A DNA stretch of 64,000 nt from Rhodobacteraceae bacterium LMO-JJ12 (GTDB taxonomy: Bacteria > Pseudomonadota > Alphaproteobacteria > Rhodobacterales > Rhodobacteraceae). A model generated the notes under the pieces. That model worked only from the letters and a program-made list of their open reading frames with translations, had not been told where the DNA came from and made no database searches. Position numbers and translations under genes: made by a program. Each line of letters begins with the position of its first letter. Position 1 is the first letter of the stretch. Shown here in pieces: positions 1 through 8,718 of the stretch. The stretch covers positions 434,001 through 498,000 of the forward strand of contig JAKGBX010000001.1 in NCBI GenBank assembly GCA_021555075.1. Direction: 5' to 3'.

Positions 1-647
1 GTGAAATACCCGGTGCGGTCGGATCCTGAATTGTCCGCGTCGATCGAGATGATCTTGGCCAAATCCCCTTCTTTCATTGACCTGACCGGCACCCGATCAT
101 GAGACAACGCGTTCCCTGCATCACCATCGGGCGAGCTGTAATCGATCTCAGGGTTGCTATCGGCCGGATCGTCTTCAAGCTCATGGGGCATGACGCTGGT
201 CGGGCGCGTCAGAACAATGCTCGGAGCCATTTCGAATCCGGAATGAGCAAGAAAGCTCAGTATTGGCCATTGATCCCAATTGATCTGACTGGTCAGAGTG
301 GTCACGCCCTTGTGGCGCAGCACGTTTTCGATCTCACCGAGCAATTTCTGCCCGAGCCCTTTAAGCCCGCGGCTTGGGTCTACCCCAAGCGCGTCGAGCG
401 AGGCGCTGGCCCCGGACTTGCCGAATGCGCCTTTGACCAGCTTGGCAAATGCAAAGCCCACAAGGACCTCTTTGTCAAACACACCCACAAAAACATAGTC
501 GCGCGGGTTTTCAGTGGCCGCAGTCAGCCGTTTTTCAAAATAGCCCCGCCGAGATGATCCGGATGCGGCTTCGTCAATCGCGATGACGGCATCAAGATCT
601 GCGGAAGAGAGAGGTTTTACTGTTGTTTCCATCAATGTATCGGACAT
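1..647 (-). CDS. Tandem GNAT acetyltransferase, 5' part only (runs off left edge)
   Basis: The reading frame opens with ATG at 647 and stays open to the window edge, giving about 215 residues. Residues 12-150 read as a GNAT acyl-CoA N-acyltransferase fold, with a beta strand ending FVGVFDKEVLVGFAFAKL and a loop GLGQKLL in the acetyl-CoA binding position. Near residue 188 a second copy begins: RSMKEGDLAKIISIDADNSG resembles the first copy's KPLSSADLDAVIAIDEAASG, and both continue to G-Y-F. The protein is therefore a tandem GNAT. It starts 17 bp after the hemerythrin stop, so it is probably co-transcribed with it. The substrate is unknown. R. palustris aromatic clusters also carry a GNAT protein (BadL), but any link to aromatic CoA metabolism here is inference. 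Confidence 0.75.
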   Translation of the reverse strand, partial: MSDTLMETTVKPLSSADLDAVIAIDEAASGSSRRGYFEKRLTAATENPRDYVFVGVFDKEVLVGFAFAKLVKGAFGKSGASASLDALGVDPSRGLKGLGQKLLGEIENVLRHKGVTTLTSQINWDQWPILSFLAHSGFEMAPSIVLTRPTSVMPHELEDDPADSNPEIDYSSPDGDAGNALSHDRVPVRSMKEGDLAKIISIDADNSGSDRTGYF

Positions 648-664
648 TTTGAGCCTCGTTTTCG

Positions 665-1165
665 TCAGTGGTTTTCGGCATAGGCAGTCGAGAGTTCCAT
701 ATCTGTTTCCGCATCAAGCAGATCGTCCAACGTCGGCAAAAGCGCCATCTCTTCCTTCTGAATATGAGCGAACATCCGTTCGATCAGTTCGGCCGCGACG
801 GTGCGAAACTTTGTCCAGGTCTCGTCGGTGAAGCCGTTTTCCAATGCCGCGCGGGCCATTTCGGCAACCGACTTGCCCAAGGGCAGCAGAGCGCGGTGTT
901 CTTCGCGCAGGTGAACGCCGATCGCCACATCACCCATCTCCTCCAGGCGTGGGAACAGCTCGTTTTCTTCAAACGCAAAGTGTACGCTGACCTCTTCCTC
1001 GATGGCGCTACCGGCGGCTTGCAGGGTTTTCAATACGCTCGGATCGCTGGTGTCAGGAACCTTCTTGCGGGCTTTTGCAAGCAGCTGGTCAAGCGATTCG
1101 ATGACGACGACAGTCGCTTGATGATCTTCATGTAAAAGCTGGGCGGTACGGCGGCTGAAGCTCAT
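665..1165 (-). CDS. Hemerythrin HHE-domain cation-binding protein
   Basis: This 166-residue all-helical protein has the metal ligands of a hemerythrin HHE four-helix bundle: H12 and H15 in helix 1, H62-x3-E66 in helix 2, H85 and H90 in helix 3, and H134-x3-E138 in helix 4. Such proteins bind a di-iron centre and are linked to O2 or NO binding or to Fe-S protection. It lies 122 bp downstream of the hcr/DUF2249/membrane-protein operon on the same strand. It has its own upstream palindrome at 1207-1224, matching those before hcrC and the aryl-CoA ligase. I infer a role in shielding the oxygen-sensitive Fe-S reductase from O2 or NO. The family call is firm; the role is not proven by sequence. Confidence 0.85.
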   Translation of the reverse strand: MSFSRRTAQLLHEDHQATVVVIESLDQLLAKARKKVPDTSDPSVLKTLQAAGSAIEEEVSVHFAFEENELFPRLEEMGDVAIGVHLREEHRALLPLGKSVAEMARAALENGFTDETWTKFRTVAAELIERMFAHIQKEEMALLPTLDDLLDAETDMELSTAYAENH

Positions 1166-1206
1166 TTCGGTCCATTCCTTTCACTGGCGAGGTATAATTA
1201 TCTATT

Positions 1207-1224
1207 TAAGTACTACAATACTTA
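1207..1224. promoter_or_regulatory. Putative operator, copy 1 (hemerythrin promoter)
   Basis: TAAGTACTACAATACTTA is a palindrome with perfect 6-bp arms (TAAGTA/TACTTA) around a 6-bp centre. It ends 42 bp before the hemerythrin start, where the -10 region of a minus-strand promoter would lie. The core GTACTAYAATAC recurs at 6624-6641 and 13700-13717. The Rrf2-type regulator encoded at 7330-7788 is the nearest candidate to bind it; that assignment is inference. Confidence 0.6.
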
Positions 1225-1287
1225 TTTAAGGCTGGCAAGTGCCTTCCTTGGGCCACATGTCCCGCTTTAGAGCCATCTCTGCAAAGG

Positions 1288-2565
1288 TCAGGCGGTCTTG
1301 TCCGTTCGCTTGAGTTTACGTGTAACCATTGCCGCAAAGACGAGAAAGGCCGTTGCCCCGACCAAACCCAGCGCCGCCCCCCCCTGGATCAAGAGCGTTT
1401 CATCCCAGACAATTCCGGCACCGCAAACTGCGATTGCGGAAAAATGACATACCGCGTGGACCTTTAGCGGGCCCTCGGGCGTCAGATCTGACAAGAGCGG
1501 TGGCAAGCCGGATTTGCCAGCGGCATGCATTGAGGCAAGGAAGGGCATGATCCGTTGCAGGATGCCGAACAGAAACGTGAGCAGCCAGCCGAAAAGAAGG
1601 ATAAACCCGGTCAAAGCCGGTGTGTTCGGGATGCCTGCATCAGCGATCCAGGCAGCGCCGAGCGCCAGAGTGAGGATCAGAAACGCCCAGGACGTGCGGA
1701 CCAGAACGAACGAAAGCCCCAGCCGTTTGCGCATCCGCGATTCGAGGGCCGTGCGCATCAACCACAGATAACACCCCGCGGCGCTGAGCCCAGCCACCAG
1801 TGAACACCAGAGCAAGATTACGTTGTCATACAAGAGTGCACCGGCAACTTCCGCAAGCGCCAACGTGGTCAAGCCTGCTTGTACCCATCCCAAGGGCTGA
1901 GGTAGGCTGCGAGACAAAGCAAACATCGGGATCAGCACCAAACTTAGGCCGAGAACCAGTAACCCCATGAATCCGAAGCTCCCAAGGAGCATGTGAATCA
2001 TGGCGAGGGCGGTGTGATTGTCGAGAAACCCGAGCTCAAAATCCAGGATCAAAAGAAAGCCCAACATTGCCACCCCGATCATTGCGGCGAGTGCCAGCCA
2101 GCCATGGGCCGAGACGACGGGGATACTGCTGGCGCGGCGGAGGTTGTCTGCGGTGAGAACCAGAAAGATCAAGAGCCCTAAGCAAACGAGTCCTGCACCC
2201 GCCTGCATAAGCAACGGTCCGGCCAGAGCCATGCCCAACGTCAGCGTAAAGACGCCGGGCGCCATCAACCAAAAGCACAGACGCGTTGGCCAGTCACGTG
2301 CCAAAGGGCGGCGCGTGACAACGGGTAGAAGCTGAAAGCTTGCTCCAATAGCTGTCATGGCGAGAACACCCAGTGTAACGAGATGGATTGCCGCCAAAGT
2401 TAGCCCGGTCCCGCCGCGAAACAGTGCGACGTCTTCGGCACCGAGCAGAAGAACAGCCCAAGCCAGTACATGGAATACCGCAGCCGTCAGGAAGAACCGG
2501 AACGGGATTGACGCAGGAAGAAGCCTATCCTGTGCGCCGCCAAGAAAGCTGTTGGCCATGCTCAT
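1288..2565 (-). CDS. Polytopic membrane protein, NnrS / heme-copper oxidase subunit I-like
   Basis: The 425-residue protein has about twelve hydrophobic segments. Histidines lie in or next to several of them (AVFHVL near 32, AAIHLVTLG near 61, SAHGWLAL, NHTALAMIHML, VHAVCHF), a pattern suggesting heme or metal binding as in NnrS and heme-copper oxidase subunit I relatives. Its ATG overlaps the stop of the DUF2249 gene (ATGA), so it is the last translationally coupled gene of the hcr operon. NnrS-type proteins are known from NO and nitrogen-oxide stress responses, and DUF2249 and hemerythrin proteins often accompany them. The exact family could not be settled by eye, and no function in aromatic metabolism is established. 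Confidence 0.6.
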   Translation of the reverse strand: MSMANSFLGGAQDRLLPASIPFRFFLTAAVFHVLAWAVLLLGAEDVALFRGGTGLTLAAIHLVTLGVLAMTAIGASFQLLPVVTRRPLARDWPTRLCFWLMAPGVFTLTLGMALAGPLLMQAGAGLVCLGLLIFLVLTADNLRRASSIPVVSAHGWLALAAMIGVAMLGFLLILDFELGFLDNHTALAMIHMLLGSFGFMGLLVLGLSLVLIPMFALSRSLPQPLGWVQAGLTTLALAEVAGALLYDNVILLWCSLVAGLSAAGCYLWLMRTALESRMRKRLGLSFVLVRTSWAFLILTLALGAAWIADAGIPNTPALTGFILLFGWLLTFLFGILQRIMPFLASMHAAGKSGLPPLLSDLTPEGPLKVHAVCHFSAIAVCGAGIVWDETLLIQGGAALGLVGATAFLVFAAMVTRKLKRTDKTA

Positions 2566-2822
2566 GTCTGGATCCTCAATGTCAGTCGTACCGTATCGGT
2601 ATCGCGCTGAAGATAGCTGTAGGTCCAGCCGCGCTCGGCCAATTCAGCGAAGAGATGAACCGGGTCGCGATCAAAATAAGCGGTGATCGGGCCGCGCTGA
2701 TTCGGCTGTTCGATATGCCAAAGGATTGCCACCATCGGATCGGGCGGTGCCAATCCGCGGGTGTCGATATGCAGGCCGTCGCTTGCCTGCCACGATTTGC
2801 CAGGTGCGCCGCGGACCTTCAT
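2562..2822 (-). CDS. DUF2249 domain protein
   Basis: This 86-residue soluble protein carries the DUF2249 pattern: an N-terminal strand ending in D-x-R-G-L-x-P-P-x-P (residues 19-28), a helix, then a histidine followed by L-x-E-L-A-E-R-G-W and a C-terminal amphipathic strand. The fold is related to TusA-like small proteins, and the biochemical role of the family is unclear. Both ends overlap neighbours by four bases: its start with the stop of hcrB and its stop with the start of the membrane protein. It therefore belongs to the hcr transcript. DUF2249 genes are often found near hemerythrins and nitrogen-oxide genes, which agrees with the downstream neighbours. Confidence 0.7.
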   Translation of the reverse strand: MKVRGAPGKSWQASDGLHIDTRGLAPPDPMVAILWHIEQPNQRGPITAYFDRDPVHLFAELAERGWTYSYLQRDTDTVRLTLRIQT

Positions 2823-3787
2823 AGCAGCGATTTGGCGAGCCGGACGGTGAGGGCGGCGACCGAAAGTCGCCGGTAATGCGGTGCGATGGTTGTCGTGCGC
2901 TGGGGCGAGACTGATTTCTGGACCTGCTTTTCGAGGGCGGCAAAGAAGCTTTCGGTGTCGTCGTTTGGCGCCAGGGTCTGGTCGAAGTCTACCATCAGTG
3001 GCATGGAATTCGTGCCGGTAATGGCGATGGTGAATCGAGCGGTTCCGTCGGACTGTTTTGCGCAGGACACTGCGACGCCGGCGAGCGGAAAATCGACCGA
3101 ACCGCGCACTGCGATCTTTTCATAGTCCGAGTTCAGGGCGGCCCTCGGGAGATGCGCAGCAACGACGATCTCGCCGGGATCGAGTTTGAGATGGGCCGCG
3201 CCGTCCTCTTCAAAGAAATCCGACAGCGCGATGCGGCGGGAGCCGTTTGGCGCGGCGATTTCGAGAGTTGCGCCGTGAACCATCAGCGCGGGGGCCATGT
3301 CGCCGCTATAGGCGGCCCGGCAGCGATTGCCTTGGGGCGCAACATGGCAGGTATCGCCCCGGTATTTGAGGCAGAAGTCATTGGATTTTCGCCACCAGTG
3401 ACTTTGATTGAAATAGACGCAGCGAGTGTCGAGGCAGAGATTGCCGCCAAGGGTTGCGACTTCGCGGTGGCTCGGCCCGGCGACGCGTTGGGCGGCTTTG
3501 GCAATGGCGGGGTAATCTGCGCCGATGCTGCTGTTTCTTGCCACTTCGGCAAGCGTCACGCCAGCGCCGATCCGCATTCCAGACTCGGAAACCTCAATGG
3601 TGTTAAGGATGTCGATCTTGCCCAAATGGACTACAGTACCGGCCTCGGACAAACCCTTGCGCAGCCGCACGACAAGATCGGTGCCCCCTGCGCAGAGAAC
3701 GGCGGTGGGATCGGATTGCAGTGCTTTGACGGCATCAGCCACTGTGCTGGGTTCGAGGTATTGAAATTGGGGCAGGGCCTCGGTCAT
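2819..3787 (-). CDS. hcrB: 4-hydroxybenzoyl-CoA reductase, FAD / [4Fe-4S] beta subunit
   Basis: This 322-residue protein of the molybdopterin dehydrogenase FAD-binding family has the FAD loop [11 protein letters not shown] (32-42) and THREE-LGGN-type second loop around 112-116. Between the FAD lobes it carries an extra loop with C123, C139, C147 and C156 (spacing 16-8-9). That matches the [4Fe-4S] insertion that distinguishes the beta subunit of 4-hydroxybenzoyl-CoA reductase from CO or xanthine dehydrogenase FAD subunits. In the characterised enzyme this extra cluster passes electrons from ferredoxin inward, against the usual direction of the family. Its start overlaps the hcrA stop (ATGA). 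Length agrees with known HcrB (about 320 residues). The substrate could be a related aromatic acyl-CoA. Confidence 0.88.
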   Translation of the reverse strand: MTEALPQFQYLEPSTVADAVKALQSDPTAVLCAGGTDLVVRLRKGLSEAGTVVHLGKIDILNTIEVSESGMRIGAGVTLAEVARNSSIGADYPAIAKAAQRVAGPSHREVATLGGNLCLDTRCVYFNQSHWWRKSNDFCLKYRGDTCHVAPQGNRCRAAYSGDMAPALMVHGATLEIAAPNGSRRIALSDFFEEDGAAHLKLDPGEIVVAAHLPRAALNSDYEKIAVRGSVDFPLAGVAVSCAKQSDGTARFTIAITGTNSMPLMVDFDQTLAPNDDTESFFAALEKQVQKSVSPQRTTTIAPHYRRLSVAALTVRLAKSLL

Positions 3788-6114
3788 GTGACGGCCTCCT
3801 GTTTCTTTGCGCGGTTCTTTGCGCGGCGGAATTTAATCAGGGCTTCGAGCACCCGGTCGGGCGTGACGGGGAGGAAATTCACGTCCATGCCGATAGCATC
3901 AGCCACGGCATTGACCAGCGCGGGCGGAAAGCCAGAGAGCGCGCCTTCGCCGGCTTCCTTGGCCCCAAACGGCCCCAGAGGATCGATGCTTTCGACGATT
4001 TGCACATCAATTGGCGGGGATTCGACGATTGTCGGAAACCGGTAATCGGTGAGATTGCCATGCGCGGGCAGACCTTCGATATAGTGCGTTTCCTCGCAAA
4101 GTCCCTGGCCCATGCCCATCCAGACCGATCCCTCGATCTGTCCCTCTACCGCCAGCGGGTTTATCGCATATCCGCAGTCGAGCGCTGCCCAGACCTGTTC
4201 GACCGTGATCTGGCCTGTGGCGTCATCGACGCTGACCTCGACCACCTGCGCGGCATAGGAGAACCCCATGGTCGAGCCGACAGCACCGCCACGGTGCTTA
4301 CCGCCCTGGGCTTCGATCGGCGTTGAAAATGTGCCCTTCACCGTGATCGTGCCCTCTTTGGCGAGAGCGGCGATGGCGACATCTTGAAATGGCAATTCGG
4401 ATTGCGAACTGCCTTTGACGAAGAATGTCTCGCCTTCGCATTCCACATCTTCGGGCGACGCATCCAGAAGCTCGGCAGCCGCCGCGACCAGCTTTTCGCG
4501 CAGCGCCTTGGCGGCCTCGATCGCGGCATTGCCGACCATGAAGGTAACCCGGCTGGAATATGAGCCATTGTCCTTGGGCGTGATCGCGCTGTCATTGGTG
4601 ACGACGCGGATCCGACCAAGATCGATGCTCATCACTTCGGCTGCAGCGAGGGCAACGATAGTGGTTGAGCCTTGGCCGATGTCCGAAGCACCGGTCAGAA
4701 CCGTAACGCTGCCATCGAAGTCGAGTTTCATCGAGACGACCGCGTGCGGCTCACCTGTCCAATGGACCGGTTTCGCGGCACCGGAAACATAGTGTGAGCA
4801 AGCCATGCCGAGGCCTCGGCCCTTGGCCAGCTTGCCTTTTCGCTCGGCCCAGTTGCTGGCCTTTTCTACCTTGTCGAGACATTCGTCCAAACCATAGGAA
4901 TTCACCATCAAGCCGTTGCTGGTGAACAGTGGAGCTTTGAGTAGATTGGCGCGACGCACCGCGAAAGGATCAAGTCCCAGATCGCGGGACATGCGATCGA
5001 GCAGGCATTCGAAGGCGTGGCGCACATCAACCGTTCCATGCCCGCGCATCGCGCCGCAGGGCGGTTGATTGGTATAGACGCGATAGCCGTCATACTTGAT
5101 GTTGGAGATGTCATAGATGCCCTGGAGCAGAGCTCCGGCATAGAGGATCGTGACAATACCGTAGCCGGCGTAAGCGCCACCACTCATCACCACTTCGCAA
5201 TCGACCGCCGTGATCTTGCCCGCTTTGGTCAGGCCCATCTTGAGCTTCACTTGGGTGTTGGGGCGACCGCGGTGAGTCAAGAAGGTCTCTTCGCGGGTGA
5301 GCTGCATCATCACCTTGCCGCCGACCTTGCGCGCTAGCAATGAGACGATGATCTCGAAGTTCAGAGTCTCTGTGCGGGCGCCAAATCCGCCACCGACGAA
5401 TGGTTTGACGACCCGGATGCGCGAGCTGTCCATATCAAGGCAGTGTGCCAGCATCAGGTGTACATAAAATGGCACCTGTGTCACGGAATGCAGGGTCAGC
5501 CGTTCACGGGTGCTGTCGTATTCGGCAAGCGCCGCGTGGGGTTCCATCTGGGCATGATTGATTTCGGCGCAGTTGAAGGTTTCTTCGCGCACGAGATCGG
5601 CGCTGGCAAAGCCTTCGGCCATGTCGCCAAAGCTGTGATGCACCTCGCGTTCGAGATTGCCCGGCTTGTTATCATGCAACAGTGGCGCGTTTGGCGCGCG
5701 CGATTGTGCTGGTGAATAGCAGGCGGGCAGTTCTTCAATTTCGAGTTCGATCAGATCGAGTGCGCGCGCGGCCGTTGCAGCGTCTACTGCGGCGACCGCA
5801 GCGATCGGCTCGCCGCGGTAGCGGATCTTGTCGCGCGCCATGGGGTATTCGTTCATTGCGATCGGGATCACGCCATAAGTCTTGTCGCAATCTTGTCCGG
5901 TTATCACGGATATGACACCGTCTAGCGCCTCGGCTTTGGACGTGTCTATCCGTATGATGCGCCCATGACTTACCGGTGCGCGCAGTATGCGCCCGACCAG
6001 CGCGTCGCGCGTGTCGAGATCTGCGGTGTAGAGCGCTTTACCGATGACCTTTTCGATTCCGTCCACAAGGGGGACAGGTGTGCCGACAATGGAGTTCTTG
6101 GACTTGACGTTCAT
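3784..6114 (-). CDS. hcrA: 4-hydroxybenzoyl-CoA reductase, molybdopterin alpha subunit
   Basis: This is a 776-residue molybdenum hydroxylase large subunit. The ATG at 6114 is chosen because it overlaps the hcrC stop (ATGA) and gives the usual N terminus ([10 protein letters not shown]-x-G-K-A-x-Y-T-A-D). [11 protein letters not shown] is a Moco-contacting segment, and [10 protein letters not shown] near 717-726 holds the family's catalytic glutamate (about E720). It reductively removes the 4-hydroxyl of 4-hydroxybenzoyl-CoA to give benzoyl-CoA in the cytoplasm; this is inferred from partnership with an HcrB-type subunit. The family uses molybdopterin cytosine dinucleotide, which fits the modABC genes 11 kb away. 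The length is close to known HcrA (about 770). Confidence 0.86.
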   Translation of the reverse strand: MNVKSKNSIVGTPVPLVDGIEKVIGKALYTADLDTRDALVGRILRAPVSHGRIIRIDTSKAEALDGVISVITGQDCDKTYGVIPIAMNEYPMARDKIRYRGEPIAAVAAVDAATAARALDLIELEIEELPACYSPAQSRAPNAPLLHDNKPGNLEREVHHSFGDMAEGFASADLVREETFNCAEINHAQMEPHAALAEYDSTRERLTLHSVTQVPFYVHLMLAHCLDMDSSRIRVVKPFVGGGFGARTETLNFEIIVSLLARKVGGKVMMQLTREETFLTHRGRPNTQVKLKMGLTKAGKITAVDCEVVMSGGAYAGYGIVTILYAGALLQGIYDISNIKYDGYRVYTNQPPCGAMRGHGTVDVRHAFECLLDRMSRDLGLDPFAVRRANLLKAPLFTSNGLMVNSYGLDECLDKVEKASNWAERKGKLAKGRGLGMACSHYVSGAAKPVHWTGEPHAVVSMKLDFDGSVTVLTGASDIGQGSTTIVALAAAEVMSIDLGRIRVVTNDSAITPKDNGSYSSRVTFMVGNAAIEAAKALREKLVAAAAELLDASPEDVECEGETFFVKGSSQSELPFQDVAIAALAKEGTITVKGTFSTPIEAQGGKHRGGAVGSTMGFSYAAQVVEVSVDDATGQITVEQVWAALDCGYAINPLAVEGQIEGSVWMGMGQGLCEETHYIEGLPAHGNLTDYRFPTIVESPPIDVQIVESIDPLGPFGAKEAGEGALSGFPPALVNAVADAIGMDVNFLPVTPDRVLEALIKFRRAKNRAKKQEAVT

Positions 6115-6581
6115 TGTCTGCTCTCCGCTGCGGCGATTTGTACGGATTTGATGATCTTTACATAGCCGGTACAGCGGCACAGGTTTCCACCCAGTGCTGT
6201 CTTGATCTCGGTCTCGTCGGGGTTCGGATTATCGCGCAACAGCCCCTCGGCGGCCATGATCATGCCAGGGGTGCAGAACCCGCATTGTGTGCCGAGGTTT
6301 TCATGAAACGCACGCTGCAGCGGGGAGAGAACTCCATTTTTCGCCTGGGCATCGACGGTTTCGATTTCGGAATTTTCACAGCTCGCAGCTAGAGTGATAC
6401 ATGCCAATCGGGGGCGACCATCTATCAGAACGGTACAGGCGCCGCATTCTCCGCTGTCGCAGCCTTTCTTCACGCTGGTCAGTGCCTGTCTCTCGCGAAG
6501 GTAGTCCAGCAATAGGAGGTTGTCTGGTATGATATCCTCAACTGGTCTGCCGTTGAGTTTCAGACTGACTATTCGCTTCAT
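6111..6581 (-). CDS. hcrC: 4-hydroxybenzoyl-CoA reductase, 2x[2Fe-2S] gamma subunit
   Basis: This 156-residue protein has the two [2Fe-2S] domains of the molybdenum hydroxylase small subunit. The plant-type cluster uses C41, C46, C49 and C61; the second uses C100, C103, C135 and C137 (QCGFCTPGM and LCRCTGY). ATG 6581 is preferred over an upstream ATG because AGGAAGG lies at the right distance and the mature fold starts there. It is the first gene of the operon hcrC-hcrA-hcrB-DUF2249-membrane protein, all joined by four-base overlaps. A palindrome at 6624-6641, 43 bp upstream, probably controls it. Confidence 0.87.
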   Translation of the reverse strand: MKRIVSLKLNGRPVEDIIPDNLLLLDYLRERQALTSVKKGCDSGECGACTVLIDGRPRLACITLAASCENSEIETVDAQAKNGVLSPLQRAFHENLGTQCGFCTPGMIMAAEGLLRDNPNPDETEIKTALGGNLCRCTGYVKIIKSVQIAAAESRQ

Positions 6582-6623
6582 GTTTACGGCCTTCCTGTCG
6601 CTTGGAGTTTGCAAATCAATAAA

Positions 6624-6641
6624 TAAGTACTATAATACCAT
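6624..6641. promoter_or_regulatory. Putative operator, copy 2 (hcrC promoter)
   Basis: TAAGTACTATAATACCAT is the second copy of the GTACTAYAATAC element, 43 bp before the hcrC start. On the minus strand it contains TATTAT, a possible -10 box, so a bound protein would block RNA polymerase. The intergenic region is shared with the plus-strand GNAT gene at 6799, whose transcription might also be affected. Confidence 0.6.
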
Positions 6642-6798
6642 AAATGACTATGGGATACAGCAAACTTGGGGTGTGGGCGAAATTTGGAAGGATGCAGTGA
6701 TCGTTTGAGGGCGACAGTGAGCGCAGGTGGTTGCATGTCTGTTCCAGTTCATCCTAGTGTCTTTGCCTTGAGTATACTCAGACCGTTGAGGAGCCTGC

Positions 6799-7290
6799 AT
6801 GTCTAAGAATAGTGAAGAGAAGTCACCGGAGAACGTGCTGCGTATCCGCAGGGCGACCTCGGATCATTTGGAACAGGTTGTCGAACTTGATGCCCGCATC
6901 ACGGGCAAGTCGAAGCTCGACTACTGGCAGGATATATTCGAGCGTTATGCTGCACGGCGCATTGATCAGCGGTTCTTTTTGATCGCAGAAGGACCAGAGG
7001 GAGGTGATGCCGGAATCTTTGGTCTGATCGTCGGAGAAGTTCGGGGTTGGGAGTTCGGGTCCGAACCCTGTGGCTGGATCTTTGCGATTTCGGTCGATCC
7101 GGATCGGCGCCAGCAGGGTATCGGAGAAGCCTTGTTCAAGGCGATGTGCGATGAGTTTCGACAGGTCGGTATCAAAAAGGTTCGCACAATGGTGCGGCGC
7201 CAGAACACGCTACATATGTCCTTTTTTCGAGGGGAAGGTATGATGGCTGGCCCATTCATACAGCTTGAAAAGAAGTTAATTGACGGGTAA
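6799..7290 (+). CDS. GNAT family N-acetyltransferase
   Basis: This 163-residue single GNAT domain has the acetyl-CoA pyrophosphate loop ISVDPDRRQQGIGEALF (R-Q-Q-G-I-G) near residues 95-111. Its N-terminal segment I-R-R-A-T-S-D-H-L-E-Q-V-V-E-L-D is like those of the tandem GNAT at the left edge, so the three domains may share ancestry. It lies between the hcr operon (divergent) and the Rrf2 regulator gene (40 bp downstream, same strand), and probably forms a two-gene unit with the latter. In R. palustris the anaerobic benzoate genes include a GNAT (BadL) and an Rrf2 regulator (BadM). The parallel is suggestive, but the substrate here (a protein lysine on the ligase, an aminobenzoate, or something else) is unknown. 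Confidence 0.82.
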   Translation: MSKNSEEKSPENVLRIRRATSDHLEQVVELDARITGKSKLDYWQDIFERYAARRIDQRFFLIAEGPEGGDAGIFGLIVGEVRGWEFGSEPCGWIFAISVDPDRRQQGIGEALFKAMCDEFRQVGIKKVRTMVRRQNTLHMSFFRGEGMMAGPFIQLEKKLIDG

Positions 7291-7329
7291 TGGCGTCCCG
7301 GTTTTCGCCACGGATGTGAGGTAGTTAAC

Positions 7330-7788
7330 GTGCAGCAATCTAGTCGTCTTGCCATCTACGCCCTGATCGAATTGGCGTCTAATCCTGATTCACAGATTTC
7401 TGCGGCGGAAATCGGAGCGAAGTACCGCGTATCTGCGCATCATCTGGCGAAGGTGCTGATGACACTAGGCCGTGCCGGTTTGGTTCAATCTGTGCGTGGT
7501 GTCGGAGGCGGTTATACCTTTACCGGAAACGCCAAACGCTTGAACCTCGATGAGATCATCAGCCTGTTTCAGGATACAACAACCAGTTGCAAACTGGCCG
7601 ATCCTTCCGAGGCGACTGATGAAGAATGGGTTTTGTTTGATGTCTCCAACGAGATCAACGATATCGCGCGCTCGACCTATAGTTCGATTACGATCCAAAC
7701 TTTGCTGAAACAGGTGGAGCGTCGTCAATCAGCAAAGAGCCGGGCCAAGGAAAATGCCCCGGAAGCTGGTGACTTGCCGGTTACGTGA
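7330..7788 (+). CDS. Rrf2 family transcriptional regulator, cluster-ligand cysteines absent
   Basis: This 152-residue protein starts at GTG 7330 (GTGAGG lies just upstream). The N-terminal winged helix reads SRLAIYALIELA, then a recognition helix VSAHHLAKVLMTLGRAGLV and the wing VRGVGGGYTF, as in the Rrf2/IscR/BadM family. Iron-sulfur members use three conserved cysteines in the central region; here only one cysteine is present (TTSCKLAD), so a classical Fe-S sensor is unlikely. R. palustris BadM, an Rrf2 protein, represses benzoyl-CoA reductase genes. By analogy this protein is the best candidate to bind the palindromes before the hemerythrin, hcrC and ligase genes, in answer to an aromatic or CoA-ester signal. 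Confidence 0.85.
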   Translation: MQQSSRLAIYALIELASNPDSQISAAEIGAKYRVSAHHLAKVLMTLGRAGLVQSVRGVGGGYTFTGNAKRLNLDEIISLFQDTTTSCKLADPSEATDEEWVLFDVSNEINDIARSTYSSITIQTLLKQVERRQSAKSRAKENAPEAGDLPVT

Positions 7789-7835
7789 GTGTGACAAGTA
7801 AGACCTACGGCACCAAGCAGCTCGTCTGATCGGTG

Positions 7836-8714
7836 CTACCCGGTCTGCCCGGCCCGTTCTGTCAGCCGCGACCAGGTGTCATCGACCTCGGCCTGAAGCT
7901 CTGCCCGGCCCGCATCATCAAGGGAGCGGTAGCGTTTTTGTTGGGCGAGATAGCCATCGATCGGCTTGGTCCTTTGCGCCACGGTCATTGTGTAATCCAC
8001 ACCATTCTCAACTTCAAACAGGGGGAATACACCAGACTCAACGCCCAGGCGCGCCGTCTTGACCGCGGCATTGTCTGCCACACCCCAGCCGGGCAAGCAG
8101 GGGATCAGCACAAAGATGACCTTGGTGCCGCGAATGGTTTTGGCCTTTTTGATCTTGGCTGCCATATCGCTCAGATGAGAGGGGCTGGTGGTTGCGATGT
8201 AGGGGATACGATGCGCCGCCAGAATCTCGATCATGTTCTTTTTGCGGGTGGTCTTGCCCAAGGGGGTGCTGCCAGTGACCGCCTTGCTGGGTGTTGACGA
8301 ACTCTTCTGGCCGCCGGTATTCATGTAGCCTTCGTTGTCAAAGCAGATATAGAGGATGTCCTCGTTACGCTCGGCGGCAGAAGACAAGGCTTGCAAGCCA
8401 ATGTCATAGGTGCCGCCATCGCCTGCGAGACAAAGAACAGTGGTGTCATCGCGTCCTTGCGCCTTCAATGCCCGTTTGATTCCACTGGCCGATGCTGCAG
8501 CGGACTCCAGGGTGCCATGCAATACCGGAATTTTGGCCGCGCTCATCGGGTGACCACCAAGAATCACTGCGGAGCAAGAGGGTGCTACGACGCCCACGGC
8601 ATCGTCACCCACCTCATTGAGAATTACCCGCATGGACAGTGCTTCGGCGCACCCGGCGCAGGCCACATGGCCCGAACAGAACTTGCCTTCGTCTTTGTAT
8701 TCGATCTTTTCCAT
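7836..8714 (-). CDS. 2-oxoacid:acceptor oxidoreductase, TPP-binding beta subunit (PorB/KorB type)
   Basis: This 292-residue protein starts at ATG 8714, 4 bp after the alpha-subunit stop; a longer upstream frame lacks family similarity. It has C13, C19, C22 and C47 near the N terminus and a late cysteine in PCLPGWG, the arrangement of ligands for the cluster near thiamine diphosphate in pyruvate:ferredoxin oxidoreductase beta chains. The TPP/Mg motif runs from GDGGTYDIG (98-106) to FDNEGYMNTGGQ. It decarboxylates a 2-oxoacid to acyl-CoA with release of low-potential electrons. It ends the operon that begins with the ligase-gamma fusion. The substrate (pyruvate, 2-oxoglutarate or a branched 2-oxoacid) cannot be read from the sequence. 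Confidence 0.85.
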   Translation of the reverse strand: MEKIEYKDEGKFCSGHVACAGCAEALSMRVILNEVGDDAVGVVAPSCSAVILGGHPMSAAKIPVLHGTLESAAASASGIKRALKAQGRDDTTVLCLAGDGGTYDIGLQALSSAAERNEDILYICFDNEGYMNTGGQKSSSTPSKAVTGSTPLGKTTRKKNMIEILAAHRIPYIATTSPSHLSDMAAKIKKAKTIRGTKVIFVLIPCLPGWGVADNAAVKTARLGVESGVFPLFEVENGVDYTMTVAQRTKPIDGYLAQQKRYRSLDDAGRAELQAEVDDTWSRLTERAGQTG

Positions 8715-8718
8715 GCGC

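Noticed and set aside
3784-6581. Reading the hcr genes as aerobic CO dehydrogenase (coxSML)
   Set aside because: The beta subunit has the four-cysteine [4Fe-4S] loop of HcrB, which CO dehydrogenase lacks, and the neighbours are an aryl-CoA ligase and a ferredoxin-linked oxidoreductase.
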